Positions 20,392 through 34,400 of a stretch of 64,000 nucleotides of DNA are shown here, piece by piece; positions within the stretch are counted from its first letter, which is position 1, and every line of letters starts with the position of its first letter. The notes under the pieces were generated by a model. It made no database searches and was not told the origin of the DNA. It worked only from the letters and a program-made list of their open reading frames with translations. The stretch lies in the NCBI RefSeq assembly GCF_011045015.1, contig NZ_JAAKZY010000005.1, positions 1-64,000 of the forward strand, read 5' to 3'. Origin of the DNA: Streptomyces scabichelini (lineage in GTDB: Bacteria; Actinomycetota; Actinomycetes; Streptomycetales; Streptomycetaceae). A program made the position numbers and the translations under genes.

Positions 20392-22427
20392 GATCAGCGC
20401 CCCTCGTTGTCGGTGTTCCGGCCGGAGCCGTCGAGGACGGACCGTCGGATGTGCTCGGCGGCGGCTTCGACGCCGAGGGAGCCGCTCACCACCTCGTCGA
20501 GGACGTCGTCGATCCGCGCGTCCGGCAGACCGTCCTCCGGCTCCCCGTCGGCGACGGGGTGGCTGTCGGGGAGACGGCCGTCGACCGGCCGCTCCGCGAT
20601 CCAGTACCGCTCTCGGGCGAACGGGTATGTGGGCAGCGGGACGACGCGCCCCACTCCCGCCGGATGGAGCACGTCCCAGTCCAGCTCGAAGCCGTTCACC
20701 CACAGGTCGAGCACCTTGGCGTACTTGCCCTTGGCCAGCCACGTCCCGACGACCGCGCTCATGTCCGCGTCGGCGGTCAGCGCCGTCAGCGCGCTGTCGG
20801 TGCGCGCGGCGCGGCCGCGGTGGAGTCCGGCGCCGTCCCCGGAGCGGTCCAGGAAGGCCCGCAGCCGGTCCCGCAACTCGGCGTACGAGCGGACGACCGT
20901 CCCCAGTCGCTCGCTCATGGCCTCGCGTCCGATGTGCAGGGTGTACGCGACATCGGCCAGGGCCGCCCCGGACCGCTCCGTCTCCGGGAGCGCGTCCAGC
21001 AGAGCGCTCGCCTGCTCCCGCAGCCGCTCCTCGTCCTTGGCGGACAGGACGATCACGGCCGACTCGCCGTCCGTGACGGCCCCGGGATCCGGCTGGTCAC
21101 GGACGTACTCCTCGATCACCACGTGGGCGTTGGAACCGCCCGCGCCGAAGGACGAGACGCCGGCCCGGCGCGGCACCTCGGAGCTGACGCCGTCGACGGT
21201 GACGACCGGCCGCTTCCATTCCGCCCCCTTGCGCTGGACGACGAACGGCGTCGCGTCGAAGTCGATGTGCGGGTTGAGCTCGTCGGCGTGCAGGCTGGGG
21301 GCGAGTTCACCGTGCTGCATCTGCAGCACGGTCTTGAACACGCCCGCGATGCCGGCGGCGGCCTCGGCGTGGCCGATGTTGCTCTTGACGGAACCGATCG
21401 CGCAGAACTCCAGATCCTGGGTGTCGTGGGAGAACGCCCGGGTCAGGCCGTTGATCTCGATCGGGTCGCCCAGCGCGGTGCCGGTGCCGTGCGCCTCGAC
21501 GTAGCTGATCGTGCGCGCGTCGATGCCCGCCCGGTCGAGCGCGTCCCGCACCACCCGGCCCTGTGCGACCGGGTTCGGCACGGTGTATCCGTTCGTGGTG
21601 CCGCCGTGGTTGATGCTGGTGCCGCGGATGACGGCGTGGATGTGGTCGCCGTCCCGCTCGGCGTCCTCCAGTCGTTTGAGGACGAGCGCGCCGACGCCCT
21701 CACCGGGGACGAAGCCGTTGCCGCCGGCGCCGAAGCTGCGGCACTTGTCCTCGTCGGCGAGCATCTGCAGACCGCACAGATTGATGTAGCTCGACGGATG
21801 CAGATAGAGATTCACCCCGCCGGCCACCGCCAGTTCGCAGTCGCCGTGGAGCAGGTGCTCGCACGCCTCGTGGAGCGCCGTCAGCGAGGAGGAGCAGAGC
21901 GTGTCGACGGGCATGCTCGGGCCGTTGAGGTTCAGCTTGAACGAGACGCGGTTGGCCGCCGACCCGAAGGAGGTGTACGGCTGGGCGGTGTCGCCGCGGC
22001 GCCATCGCTCGGGACCGTAGAGGTTGTGTCCGGCACGGGTGATCCCCACGAAGACGCCGACGCTGGACCGGTGTTCCCGTTCGAGGCGGGCCCGCGTGTA
22101 GCCGGCGTTCTCGAAGGCCCGCCACGCCTCCTGGAGGAAGAGCCGCTCCTGCGGGTCGATCTCCGTGGCGTCGTTCGGCGTCATCTCGAAGAACAGCGGG
22201 TCGAATTCGGCGAATCCGTCGAGGAAGGCGCCCCACTTGCTGTAGCTCCTGCCCTTCGCCGCGGCGTCCTCCTTGTCCGGCTCGTAGAAGCCGTCGAGCG
22301 CCCACCGGTCGGCGGGGATCTCCGTGACGGTGTTCCGGCCTTCGCGCAGCACCGACCAGAAGGCGTCGAGCGTCTCGGCCTGCGGGAAGCGCGCGCTCAT
22401 TCCCACGATCGCGACGCCGCCGGTGTG
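18697..22427 (-). other. PKS module 6, split over two genes: KS // KR-ACP
   Basis: KS6 (DTLCSSSL, Cys7289) ends one protein; KR6 (GGLGGLG, CDYAAANAF) and ACP6 (YGIDS) begin the next. The KS6 protein ends in a charged helical tail (aa 7745-7788) and the next begins with a short Lys/Leu-rich helix, presumably the docking pair. Predicted outcome: a beta-hydroxyl of B-type (VLRDG in the fingerprint position). Confidence 0.8.
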
Positions 22428-25400
22428 CCGGGACAGCGGTGCGGGACGAGCTGCCGTGCGGCCGGCCGCGGGCCGCACCGCGGCCTCGGCCGGCGCCTGC
22501 GCGTCCGGGACGGCGGGCCGCGCGGCAGCCGCCGGCGCTCCTTGTTCGGCGGCCGGGTCGTGGCCCACCCCGAGGGCGCGGGCCACGGCCTCGCCCCGCT
22601 CGGTGACGAAGTACTCGGTCAGCGCCTCGATCGTGCGGTACTCGAAGAACAGGGTGCTGCTCGTCTCCCCCAGGTCCTTCTTGAGGCCGGTCAGGAGTTG
22701 CAGGATGAGAATGGAGTCGATGCCGTAGGCGGACAGCTGCTCGCGGGCGTCGATGGACTCGACCGGGATCAGGAGGGTCCGCGCGACCAACTCCTTCAGG
22801 TAGGTGCGCACGGTGTCGGTGAGCACCGCCTCGTCCACCCGGGCCGGAGCGGTCGGGGGCACCGGCTGCGCGACGGCTGACGGCGGTCCGGAGACCGGCG
22901 CGGGGAGCGGCTCGGCCGCGGACCGCGGCTGCTCGCCACGAGACCCGCGAATCACCCCGTCACTGAAGCCGACCACTACCTGCTGGCCGAGGGAATGTGC
23001 GTCCCGCGCGGGGAACTCGACGTCTACGAAGCCTTCCCACTCCAGCACCGACTGCCACGTCTCAGGCCGCAGGCCGGGCCCCCCGGTTTCGCGCAGATCG
23101 CCGTCGTGCGGCCACCAGCCGTCCAGCAGCGCGAACGTCAGCATGCCGAAGACGGTGTAGCCGTCGATCTCGTTGACGACCACGCCCCCACCGGACCGCA
23201 ACAGCGCTTTGCTGTTCCGCAGTGACGTGCGGATCTCCTCGGTGGCGTGCAGCACGTTGGTCGCGATGACCAGGTCGTACCCGCCCTCGTCGAAGCCCTG
23301 CTCGGCGACGGACCGGCCGGCGTCGAAGATCTCGCAGCGCAGGAAGGGATTCCGTGCGCCGAACTCCCGGCGGCCGTGGATGAGGAACGCCTTGGAGAGA
23401 TCGGTGTAGCAGTATTCGCCGACGTTCTGCTGGTACGGCTGGAGACGGTCCATGACCGTGGCGGTGGTGCCGCCCGTTCCGGCACCGATCTCCAGGATGC
23501 GTATCCGGGCTTCGGGATCCTGCGCGAGCCTGCGCTCGACGAGCGCGACGACACAGTCACCGACCACGTCGTTGAAGTAGTCGGCGATCATGTTCCGCTT
23601 GTAGATGCCCTCGACCAGGTCCAGCGAGGAGCCGGGGAAGATCACGTCGACAGCGGGGACGGCGCCGATGAGTACCTCCGGCAGCGCGCGCAGCGTCTTG
23701 TCGACCAGGTCGACGGACGCGCTCAGTTCGGGGTCCGCGAGCCACTCGCGCCTGCTGCGCTGCCACTCGGCAGCGGTGGCGTCCGGATCGACGGGGTTGG
23801 ACGCGGCGGCGCGGTAGCAGCCCTCGGACCCGCTCGCCACGAGCCAGCCCTGCCGCGCGAACAGCTTCAGGGTCTCCGACGCCCAGCGGTCGTACTTCTT
23901 CAGAATCCCGCCGGCCTGCCGAAAGGAGTCCGCGTCGACGGTGCCCGTCCCGATCCAGCCGCTACCGTGCAGCGCGCACCACAGCAGCCGCAGAAGCAAC
24001 TCGTCCAGCGTCCGCAGCTTCGACTTGGCCTGGGTCTCCACCGTCCGCAACTGCTCCCCGCGCGCGGGCAGCATCGGGGCGAGCGGCTCGCTCGGGCCCT
24101 CCGCCGGGTCAAGGACGCGGATCACTTCGCGATCGGTGTAGCCCTCGAACCGCTCGGGCTCGCTGGTGTTGAGGTAGGCCACCTGCCCGAGCGGAGCGGC
24201 CAGCAGCCGCTCGACCGCGTCCATCGCCAGTGCGGGGTCGATGTCGCCGAGGCCCTCGCGCCGGTAGATGCGCTCACGGACGTGCTCCGGCACGTCGAGT
24301 CCGCTGCCGACGGCGCCCCAGAAGCCCCAGTTGACCACCTTCACGGCGTACGGGCGTGATTCCGAGAGCCGGCGGGCCAGGGCGTCCTCGAAGGCGTTGC
24401 CGGCCACGTAACTGCAGTAGCCCATGGCCGGGTTGACCGACGCGATCGAGGAGAAGAAGAGCATGAAGTCGAGTCCGGCGGCGTCGAAGACCTCCGCCAT
24501 GCACACGCTGGCATCGACCTTCGCGCTCAGGCCCTGCCTGAACTGCTGCTCGGTCGTGTTGGGCAGGCTCTGGTCCACCAGGCCGAAGGCTGACTGCACC
24601 ACTCCGTGGACGGTGCCGAACCGCTCCTGGATCCGGGCGTACGCGCCCCGCAGAGAGTCCATGTCGGCGGCGTCGGCCCGGACGTACCACGGCGCTCGGC
24701 CGAGCGCGGCCAGCCGGTCGATCTCCGCCTGGATGGCGGCGTCCTTCTCCCGGCGGCCGATCCATACGACCTGGGCCCGGTAGCGCCGGATCAGATCCTC
24801 GCTCCAGAGCCGGCCGATGCCCCCGGCCCCGCCCAGGACGACGTAGACCCCGCCCTCCTTGTACGGGGAGCGAGCCGGTGCCAGCAGCTCCACCTGGTAC
24901 AGGCCGCGCCGGTACCACTGGCCGTCTCGCAGCGCCCGCACGGTGGCGGCCGGGGCCGTGAGCAGCGTACGGGCGGGGAGTTCGTCCGACACGCCCAGGT
25001 CGAAGGAGCCCACGCTCCAGTTGGGCAGTTCCTTCGCCATGACCTCGGCCAGGCCCAGCACGGCCGCATCGGCGGGCAGCACCGGCTCGCCCTGCCGCAC
25101 GGCCTTGGTCTGCCGCGTCACCACGGTCCACGTCAGCTCGTCGGCGCCGTAGCCGAGCTCGAACAGCGCCTTGACCAGCCGGAAGAACGCGACCACTCCG
25201 GCGTCGGTGCGGCGCAGCAGCGCGCCGGGCCCGTCGCCCGCGTCCGCCGGGGAGATCCAGACGAGGTGGCGGACCCTGCCGACACCCCGCAGCTGCTCGG
25301 TGAGCGATTCGGTGCTCGCCGAGCCGTCAGCGACGAAGTGCGCGTCGGGGCACTCGGCCGCCAGGGCGGCGCGCTCCGTGGCGTTGCCGCCCACGACGAC

Positions 25401-28400
25401 GGTGCCGCTCCGCGTGTCCGGGCCGGGGCCCGGCTCCGGGGCCGGTTCCTCGACCCACAGCGGCGCCAGCGCCAGATGGCCGGCAGCGGTCTGCGAGCTC
25501 GGTGCGGGCGTGCGGTCGGCGGTCCGGGCGGGCTCTGTGCGGCGAGGGCTGTCCCCCGAGGGCAGCCAGTGGCGCTGCCGTTGGAAGGGATACGTCGGCA
25601 GCGGAACGCGGCGGTAGGTGCCGCTCTCGAAGAGCCGCTCGTACCGGAGCTGGTAACCCTGCAGGTAGAGGGCGCAGACAGCTTCCAGGTGCTCCCGACG
25701 GGCCGTCCCGGTCGCGCCGTCGGCGCACTCCCGCAGACAGCTGTCGCCGTACTGCTCCAGAGCTGCCTGCGGGCTCACCGCGTTCTCCGTGAGGTCGGCG
25801 GTGCGTACCTCCTGCTCCCGTCCATCCGTGAGCCACCGGCCGAGCAGCTCCACCAGTTGGGCGGTGTCGCGGGCCACGCATGCCAGCCGGACGGGGCAGT
25901 GCCGCCGGCCCCGCACCAGGGTCGAGCTGATGTCGCCCAGGTCGGTGTCCGGGTGGCGGCGCAGGTGCTCCACCAGCCGTTCGGCCTGGCTCCGCAACTG
26001 CTCCGGGGACAGGGCGGACAGCACCACGAGGTGGTCCTGGACGGGCGCGGTGTCGCGGCGCGGCAGGTCGGGGGCCTCCTCGACCACCACATGGGCGTTG
26101 GTACCGCTGAACCCGAAGGAGCTGAGTGCCGCGCGCCGCGGATGGCCGGGCTCGGCCGTCCAGGGGCGGTGCACCGTGTTGACGTAGAACGGGCTGCCCT
26201 CGAAGTCGATGTGGGCGTTGCCCTTGTCGAAGTGGAGGCTGCGCGGCAGCTCGCGGTGGCGCAGGGCGAGCAGGATCTTGATGAGCCCCGCCATCCCCGA
26301 GGCGGGCGCGGCATGCCCGATGTTGGTCTTGACCGAGCCGATGGCGCAGTACTCGCGTTCGTCGGTGTAGTGACGGAACGCGCGGGTCAGCGCCTGGAAT
26401 TCGATCGGGTCGCCGAGCTGGGTACCGGTGCCGTGCGCCTCGACCAGCTGGATGCCCGCGGGGTCGATGCCGAAGGTGTCGTACACCTGGCGCTCCAGCC
26501 GCTCCTGCGACTTGGCGCTCGGCGCCGTGATGCCGTTGGACGTCCCGTCCTGGTTGATGCCCGAACCGCGGACCACGCCGTGGATGTGGTCACCGTCGGC
26601 GAGGGCGTCCCGCAGCCGCTTGAGCATGACGACGCCGGCACCCTCGCCGGGGACGAAGCCGTCCGCGCCCTCGGCGAAGGTGTGGCACTGACCGGTCTCC
26701 GAGAGCATCCCGGCCTTGTGGGCGTTCAGGTAGTAGTCGGGGGCGCACTGCGCGGACACTCCGCCGACCAGGGCCGTCTCGACCTCGCCCGTACGCAGGG
26801 CCTGGCACGCGAGGTGGAGGGCGACGAGGGATCCGGAGCACGCCGTCTCGACGGCGATCGCGGGACCCTGCAGGTCGAGGAGGTAGGAGAGGCGTGCCGG
26901 GATGATCGCCTCGGCATTGCCCCACATGGCCTGCGCGGGGGCGTCCTCGCTGGAGCCGGGCAGGTAGTCACTGACCTGGGTGCCTATGTAGACGCCGCAG
27001 GACCGGCCGCGGATGGCGTCACCCGCGTGACCGGCGTCCTCCAGTGCCTTCCACGCCTCCTCCAGCACGATCCGCTGCTGCGGGTCCATGTAGGTGGCTT
27101 CGAGGCCGGATATCTGGAAGAACATCGGGTCGAACCGGTCGATGTCGTCCATCAGCGAGGCATACCGGGGGTACGGCGCGCCCGGCGCCACGAAGGCCGA
27201 CATGTCCCAGCGGGAGATCTCGCCGACCAGGCTGCGGCCGTCGGCGAGGTGCTGCCACAGCTGATCGGTGTCCTTGGCCGTGCCGAACCTCCCGCTCATG
27301 CCGATGATGGCGACCGGCTCGCCGGCAGGGTCGGGGACGGCGGCGGACACGGCAGGCCGCGGCGTGCCGGCCACGGCGGGCACGGATACCGCGGCGGGCG
27401 CGGTCACCTCGGCAGGCGGGGCCTGCGGCTCGGGTACGGCCGTCGGGGCGGCCGCGGGAATCGGGGCCGCTGCCGGGAGCGGCGACAACGAGTCGAGATG
27501 GTGCTCCGCCACGTAGGCCGCCAGCGCGCGCACCGAGCTGTGGTCGAAGAGATCCGTGACGGAGAGCGAGATGCCCAGGTCGGTGCTGAGTTGCTGCGTG
27601 AGCTCGACGCCGAGGATGGAATCCACGCCGTAGTCGGCGAAGGAGTCCTCCTCGGCTATCTCCCGGCGATCCAGACCCAGCGACGTCTGGAGCCGCTCGA
27701 CGATCACGGACCGCACCCGCTCCTGCGCGTCGTCCGCACCCTGCGGCGCGGGGCTGTGCGCGCCGGTCCGCTCGCCGGTCCCGGCCACCACGATCTGGTG
27801 ACCGGCGTCGTGCACGGGGGCGGCGGGGAAGGACACGGCGGTGAAGCCCTCCTCCTGCAGCACCTGCTGCCAGGTTTCGGGGGCAAGCCCCGGGCAGCCA
27901 GGTATGCGCAGGTCGGGGTCCTGGTAGCGCCACCAGCCGTCGAGCAGCCCGAAGGTCAGGTGCAGGAACGGGGTGCGCGTCGCCAGCTCGTTGAGGACGA
28001 GTGCGCCGTCCGCGCCCAGCAGCGCCCGCGCGTGCCGTGCCGCCGCCCGGATGTCGCGGGTCGCGTGCAGGACGTTGGTGGCGAGGACGATGTCGTAGCC
28101 GCCCTCGTCCAACCCCTGCTCCGCGGGGGCGCGTTCCGCGTCGAACAGCTCGAACCGCAGATACGGGTGGTCGGCGCCGAACTCCTGCCGCCCGTTGCGC
28201 AGGAAGTACTGGGAGACGTCGGTGTAGCAGTACTCCGCCACGCTGTCTCGGTACGGCATCAACCGGCGCAGCACCTTCTCGCTGGTGCCGCCGCTGCCGG
28301 AGCCGATCTCGAAGATGCGGACACGGTGGGCGGGGTCGCGGTCGAGCAGGGCCTCGACGCGGGCCGCCACCAGCTCCGCCACAAGCTCGTTCAGCGCCGT

Positions 28401-31400
28401 GGCGCTGTCGCAGTCCCGGTACACACCTCGTACGAGACTCATCGACGACCCGGGGAAGATCACGTCGGTCGCGGGCCGTCGGCCCGCGAGGACCTCGGGC
28501 AACGCGCGGATCACCGGCTCCAGCATGTTGACGTAGGGGTTGGCACCTGCGCTCTCCCGGCACACCACCTCCCAGCGCCGCCACACGTCGGCGCCGTCGA
28601 GACGCGCTCGGTCGGTCGGGGTGTAGCGCTCGGCGTCGTGCTCGAGGTAGCCGTGCTCGGCCAGGATGCGCAGGCTCTCGGTGAGCCAGCGGTCGTAGCC
28701 GCCACCCGGATGCAGGGCGGCCCTCAGGTCGGCGACAGACCCGCCGGCGCGGTTCATCCCCACCGTCCGCAGCTGCAGCAACAGCAGTTCGCAGAGCAGG
28801 GCGTCGTCGAAGCCCCGGGCGCTGCCGGAGTCCGCGAGCACGCGCTGCAGCAGCCGGTCGTCCGTGCCGCCGGAATCGGTGGGACGGGTGTCGTCACCGG
28901 TCCGCCGCGGAGCAGTGGTCTTCTCCAGGGCGAGCTGGTGGTACGGCCCCGAGAGCAGGAGGTCCAGCGCCGCCATGCCTTCGGCGGGTTCGATGGAGCC
29001 GATGCCGCTCTGCTCCATCCGCTGTTGGTACGCGGACGAGGCGACGACGCCGACGCTGCCCCAGTAGCCCCAGTTCATCACCTTCACGGTGGTGGGACGG
29101 CTCTGCTGCCACAGCCGGGCGAACGCGTCCTTGAAGACACAGCCGGAGACGTAGTTGCTCTGCCCGGCGGATCGCTGGAAGGAGTTGGTCGAGGAGAAGA
29201 ACAGCACGAAGTCCAGCGGGGCGTCCGCGAAGACCTGCGCGATGCGGACGCTGACGTCCACCTTCGCGCGCACGGCGGCCCGGAAGCGTTCCTCCGGCAT
29301 CCTGGCCACGCTCTGGTCGAGCAGCGCGAGCGCCGAATGGACGACGCCGTTGATCTCGGGGAAGCGAGCCCTGATCCGCGCGACGGCGGCCGCCAGCGCC
29401 TCCCTGTCCGTGGCATCGGCCTGCACGTACCAGGGTGCCGGTCCCAGGTGGGACAGTTCGTCGATCCTCGCCCTGATGGCCTCGTCCTCGGGACGGCGGC
29501 CGATCCAGACCACCTGTGCCCCGTAGGTGCGTACGACGTGCTCGGTCCAGACGGCGCCGAGGCCGCCGGCGCCGCCGATGACCACGTAGACCCGGTCACG
29601 CCGGTACGGCACCGCTTCCGCGGGGAGCGCGTCGAACGGCACCGGTGCCAGGGTCTGCCGGAACCAGCGCCCACCACGGTGGGCCCAACTGCCGTCGGAC
29701 GGCTCCGCCGGCAGGCGCAACGCCTCGCGCAGCACGTCGTCCCGCACTGCCTCCACATCGGCCAGGCGCACCCGCCACCGCGGGTTCTCCTTCGCCAACG
29801 ACCCAAGGAGGCCGTGCACGCCGGCGTGGGCCGGGTCGATGCGATCGGTGTCGACGACGGCCTGGCTGCGGACCGTGAGGGCGGTCCACTCCAGGTCCCG
29901 CTTGTCGTAGCCGAGTGCCAGCAGCGCCTTGGCCAGCCGGAAGCCGGCGTACACACCCTCCTCCTGACGGGTAATCAGGTCCTCGCTCTCCGGCAGCACC
30001 TGAGTACCGCCGCCCGCGACCCAGACGACGCCGCCGTAGTGGCCGCCGCGCGCGAGCCGCTCCCGCAGACCGTCGACGGTGTCGTCGGCCCGCAGCAGCA
30101 GAACGTCCACGTCCTCCCCGCGCCCGGTGAGGACGGAGGCCAGCTCCTCCGGGTCCGTGCCGACCAGCAGCGTCCGCCCCCGCGGCCCGTCGCCGTCCGC
30201 CGAGGGTCCGGGCTGTGCCGGCTCCCAGCGCGGCTCGAGCAGCACCGGGCTCCCGGCGGCGGGCCGCTCCGACGTCGGCGGCAGCTCGGCCGCGGCGCGC
30301 AGGGGCCGGGTGCTGAACGCCCTGAACCTCACCCGGACCTCGCCCTGGGCATCGCACAGGTCGACGTCGAACTTGTCGCCGCTCTCCGTGGTGCGCCTGA
30401 GCGACGCCCACATGACCGGCTCGCAGGGGCCCAGGATCTCCACCGCTTCGACGGCGTACGGAAGATGGAGGCCGCCGCCGTACCGCAGGCCGACGGAGGC
30501 CTGCAGTGCGGCGTCCAGCAGTCCCGGGGGCAGCACTTGGGTGCCCGGGCCGTACTCGGGCGCCTCGGGCAGCGCGAGTTCGGCGAGGACTTGGGCGTCT
30601 CCCACGAAGAGCCGCTTCAGCCCCTGGAACGAGGGCCCGTACACGATGCCCTGACGCCGGTAGACGAGATACACCTCCGTCGCGGCCATCTCGTAACGGC
30701 CGCACTCGGCCCGCAGTCCCGCGAGATCGAGCCGTGGCCGCGCCGCCGCTCCGCCATGGGACTCGATGCGCCCCTGGCTGTGTACGACGGGGCCGTCGGC
30801 GCCGGGGGCCAGGACGCGGTAGCGGGTGACCGCGACGCCGTCCGGCTCCAGTTCGACGTGGAGGTCGACCGGGGTGTCCCCGACCCCGACCGGCCGCAGC
30901 CACACGACGTCGCGGAGCGTGACTCCGGCTGCCGGTGCGCTCTGCTGTGCCGGAAGCGCGGCATGGGCGGCGCGGACCAGCTCCAGGTGGGCGACGCCCG
31001 GCAGGATCTTCTTCCCGCCCACGACGTGGTCGCGCAGGAAGGACTCCGATCCGGTGAGCAGCGTGTCGAGCCGGCGTCCCGTGGCATCGGCACGGCCGGG
31101 TGCGGCCGCGAACATCACGTCCGGTGCCGGCCGCGTCGTGCGCTGCCGCCACAGGCGCTTCCTGGCGAAGGGGTAGCCGGGCAGCTCGACCGGCGCGGTG
31201 CGTCGGCCGCCGAACAGGCGGCGCCACTCCAGGTCGTACCCCTGGCAGTACGCCCTCGCCGCGGCGCGCAACGCGTCCCGCACAACGGTGCCGTCGTGGT
31301 GCTGTCCGGCCGCCTCCTCCAGCAGCCGGTCCCCGGCCCGCCGGGCCTCGCCGCTCGGCGCGAAGTCCTTGGGCACCTCGCCGGTGAGGACGTCGGGGTC

Positions 31401-34400
31401 GTGCGCGTCCGCGGACCACGAGCGCAGCAGGCGCACCGCCTCGGCTGCGTCGCGGGCGACGACGGCGCAGCGGTGCCGGAAATGGGGCCTCCCATCGAGC
31501 AGCGTCGCACCGACGTCACGCAGGCCGGGCTGCTGCTGCCCGGGGTCCTCCAGGAAGTCGATCAGGTCGGCGACACGCTGCCGCAGCGAATCCTCGGACT
31601 TGGCCGACAGGGCCAGCAAGTGGGCGGGCATCTGAGTGACCTCGTTCTCTCCGCCCGCCGGGCGACTCTCGACCACCATGTGCGCGTTGGTGCCGCTCAT
31701 GCCGAAGGAGCTGATGGCAGCGGTCCTTCGGCGCCCGGCGGCCTGGGGCCATGCCCGGTTCGTCTTGTTGACGAAGAACGGGCTGTCCTTCCAGTCGATG
31801 TACTCGTTCTCCTGCGCGCAGTGCAGGGACCCGGGGATCGTCTCGTGGCGCATGGCCTGCAGGACCCCGATGAGGCTGACGAGCCCGGAGGCCGCGAGCG
31901 TGTGCCCGACGTTCGGCTTCACGGACGTCAGGGCGCAGTACCGCCGCTTGTCGGTGAAGCCCCGGAAGACGTCGTTGAGCGCGTTGACCTCGACTGGGTC
32001 GCCGAGCCGCGTGCCGGTGCCGTGGGCGACCACGTACTCGATGTCGGCCGGGTCGACGCCGTGCCGCCGGTAGGTGTCGCGGAGCAGCGCGACCTGGGCG
32101 TCGCCGTTCGGGGCGGTGATGCCGTTGGACCTGCCGTCGTAGTTGATGCCGCTGGCACGGATGACGCCGTGGATGCGGTCGCCGTCGGCCACAGCGGCCG
32201 AGAGCCGCTTCAGCACCACGACGGCGACGGCCTCGCTGAGCACCATGCCGTTCGCGCGCTTGTCGAAGGCGTAGGTGACGCCGTCCTCGGACAGCATTCC
32301 GGCCTGCCGGGTACGGGTCAGCAGCTGCGAGGTCGTGATCAGGCTGACGCCCGCGGCCAGAGCGACGTCGGACTCGCCGTTGCGGATGCTCGCACACGCC
32401 TGGTGAGCGGCCACAAGACCCGACGAGCACGCCGTGTTGACGGCCATCACGGGCCCGCTCAGGTCGAGCAGGTACGACAGGCGGGCGGCGAGGATGCCGT
32501 CGTGGTTGGCGGTGACGCTGCCCGTCTCGGGGTCCAGGGTGTCGTAGTCACCCTGCTCGACGCCCACGAACATGCCGATCCTGCGGGTCGCCGCGGGTGT
32601 CCAGCCCGCGTCCTCGAGGGCGCGCCACGATTCCTGCAGCAGCAGCCGCTGGCGCGGGTCCAGGCTCCGCGCCTCGTTGGGGGATATCTCGAAGAACAGC
32701 GGGTCGAACTCGTCCGGTCCTGACACCTGCCCGACGCGGAATGCCGCGAAGGAGCTGTCCTGCGGCTCGCCCCACAGGTCGAGGCGCTCGCGCGCGACGG
32801 GGCTGACGACGTCGCGGCCCTCCGCGAGGACGGACCACAGCTCGGAGGGGTTGTCGGCGCCGGGGAACCGCCCGCTCATGCCGATGACGGCGATGGCGTC
32901 GTCGTCCTCCGTACGCGTCTCCCGGACGCCGCGGTCCGCGCCCGCGTCCGGGGTGCCGCCCGGATCGCCGACGGGCCCCGGCCGGCCGACGGGGCCCGGC
33001 TCGTCCTGTGGCGGTGCGGGCTCCGCCTCTGCGGGTCCGGAGACGGTGTCGTCGACGCCGCGGTCGCCGTAGAACGCGGCCAGGAGATCCTTGTGCTCGG
33101 TGGCGAAGTACTCCCTCAGTTTCCGCAGCGTGGAGCGGCTGTAGAAGAGGGCGGGCGTGACCTCGACGCCGAAGTGCTTGCCGAGCCCGGTGGCCAGTCC
33201 GGCCAGACTCACCGAGTCGAAGCCGTAGTCGGCGAGGTTGTCGTCCTCGTAGAGCCGGTCCGGGGACAGGCTGACCGCGCCGCTGACGATCTGCCGCAGG
33301 TCGTGCGCGAGGCGTTCCTCGACAACGGGGGCCGACGCCGTGTTCGGGCCGCCCACGACCGCGGTGACGGCGGGGCGGGCCGCGGTCGCCGCCGGTCGCG
33401 CCGGGGCGGCGGCCGGAGGCGTCAGCCCCAGGAAGCGCGACACCCGGCTCGGATCGCCGACCAGGATCATGTGCTGAGCGGCCTCCTGGGCCAGCAGCCG
33501 CTCGAACAGGGCGATGCCGTCCGCTGTCTCCAGGAAGTCCTGGCCGCTCGACTTCAGCAGCATCGTGGTGGTGTCGTGGTCGAAGCCCATGCCGCCCTCG
33601 CGCCACAGCGGCCAGTTGACGACCACGGTCCGGCCGGACAGGCGGCCCGCGCGCACCTGGGCGTCGCGGTGTCGTGCGTACGACATCTGGAAGCGGTTGC
33701 CGACCGCGTAGTCGCAGGTGCCGAAGTCGCCGATGACGGCGGCGGTGGAGGAGAAGTAGCAGACGAAGTCCAGCTCTTCACCCGCCAGCACCTCGTCCAG
33801 CGCGATCGTCCCCCGGATCTTGGGGTCAAGGACGTCCTCGAAGGAACGCAGATCCTTCCGCAGGATGCTGCCCTGCCCCTGGACACCGGCCGCGTGGACG
33901 ACGCCGTGCAGTGCCCCGAAGCGCTCGTGCGCCTGTGCCACGGCCCGCTTCATCGCGTCCGCGTCGCAGCTGTCCGCCTGGACGTACACGATCCGCTGCC
34001 CGGCGCCGAGTCCGCGCAGCGCCTCCTGGCGTGCCTCGTCCAGCGGGGAGCGGCCGGTCAGGACGAGGTTCGCCGCGAAGTGCTCCGCGAGGTGCCGGGC
34101 CACGATCAGCCCGAGCCCACCGCAGCCGCCGGTGATCAGGTAAGTGCCGCCGTGCCGGAGGGCACCGGAGCGGTTCTCGTCGAGCGTGGTCTCACGGACG
34201 CGGCTCACGAAGCGGCCGCCCGAGTGGTACAGCGCGCTGACCGCCCGCTCTTGACGCAACTCGGCGACCAGCCTCGCCACCCAGGCGGCGGTGTCCGCCG
34301 GCCGCAGTGGATCGGCGGCGTCCTGGAGCACGGCCACCACGGACAGCTTCGGCATCACCATGCCCAGCGATCGCTCGAAGCCGAGGTGCGCCTCCAGCAG

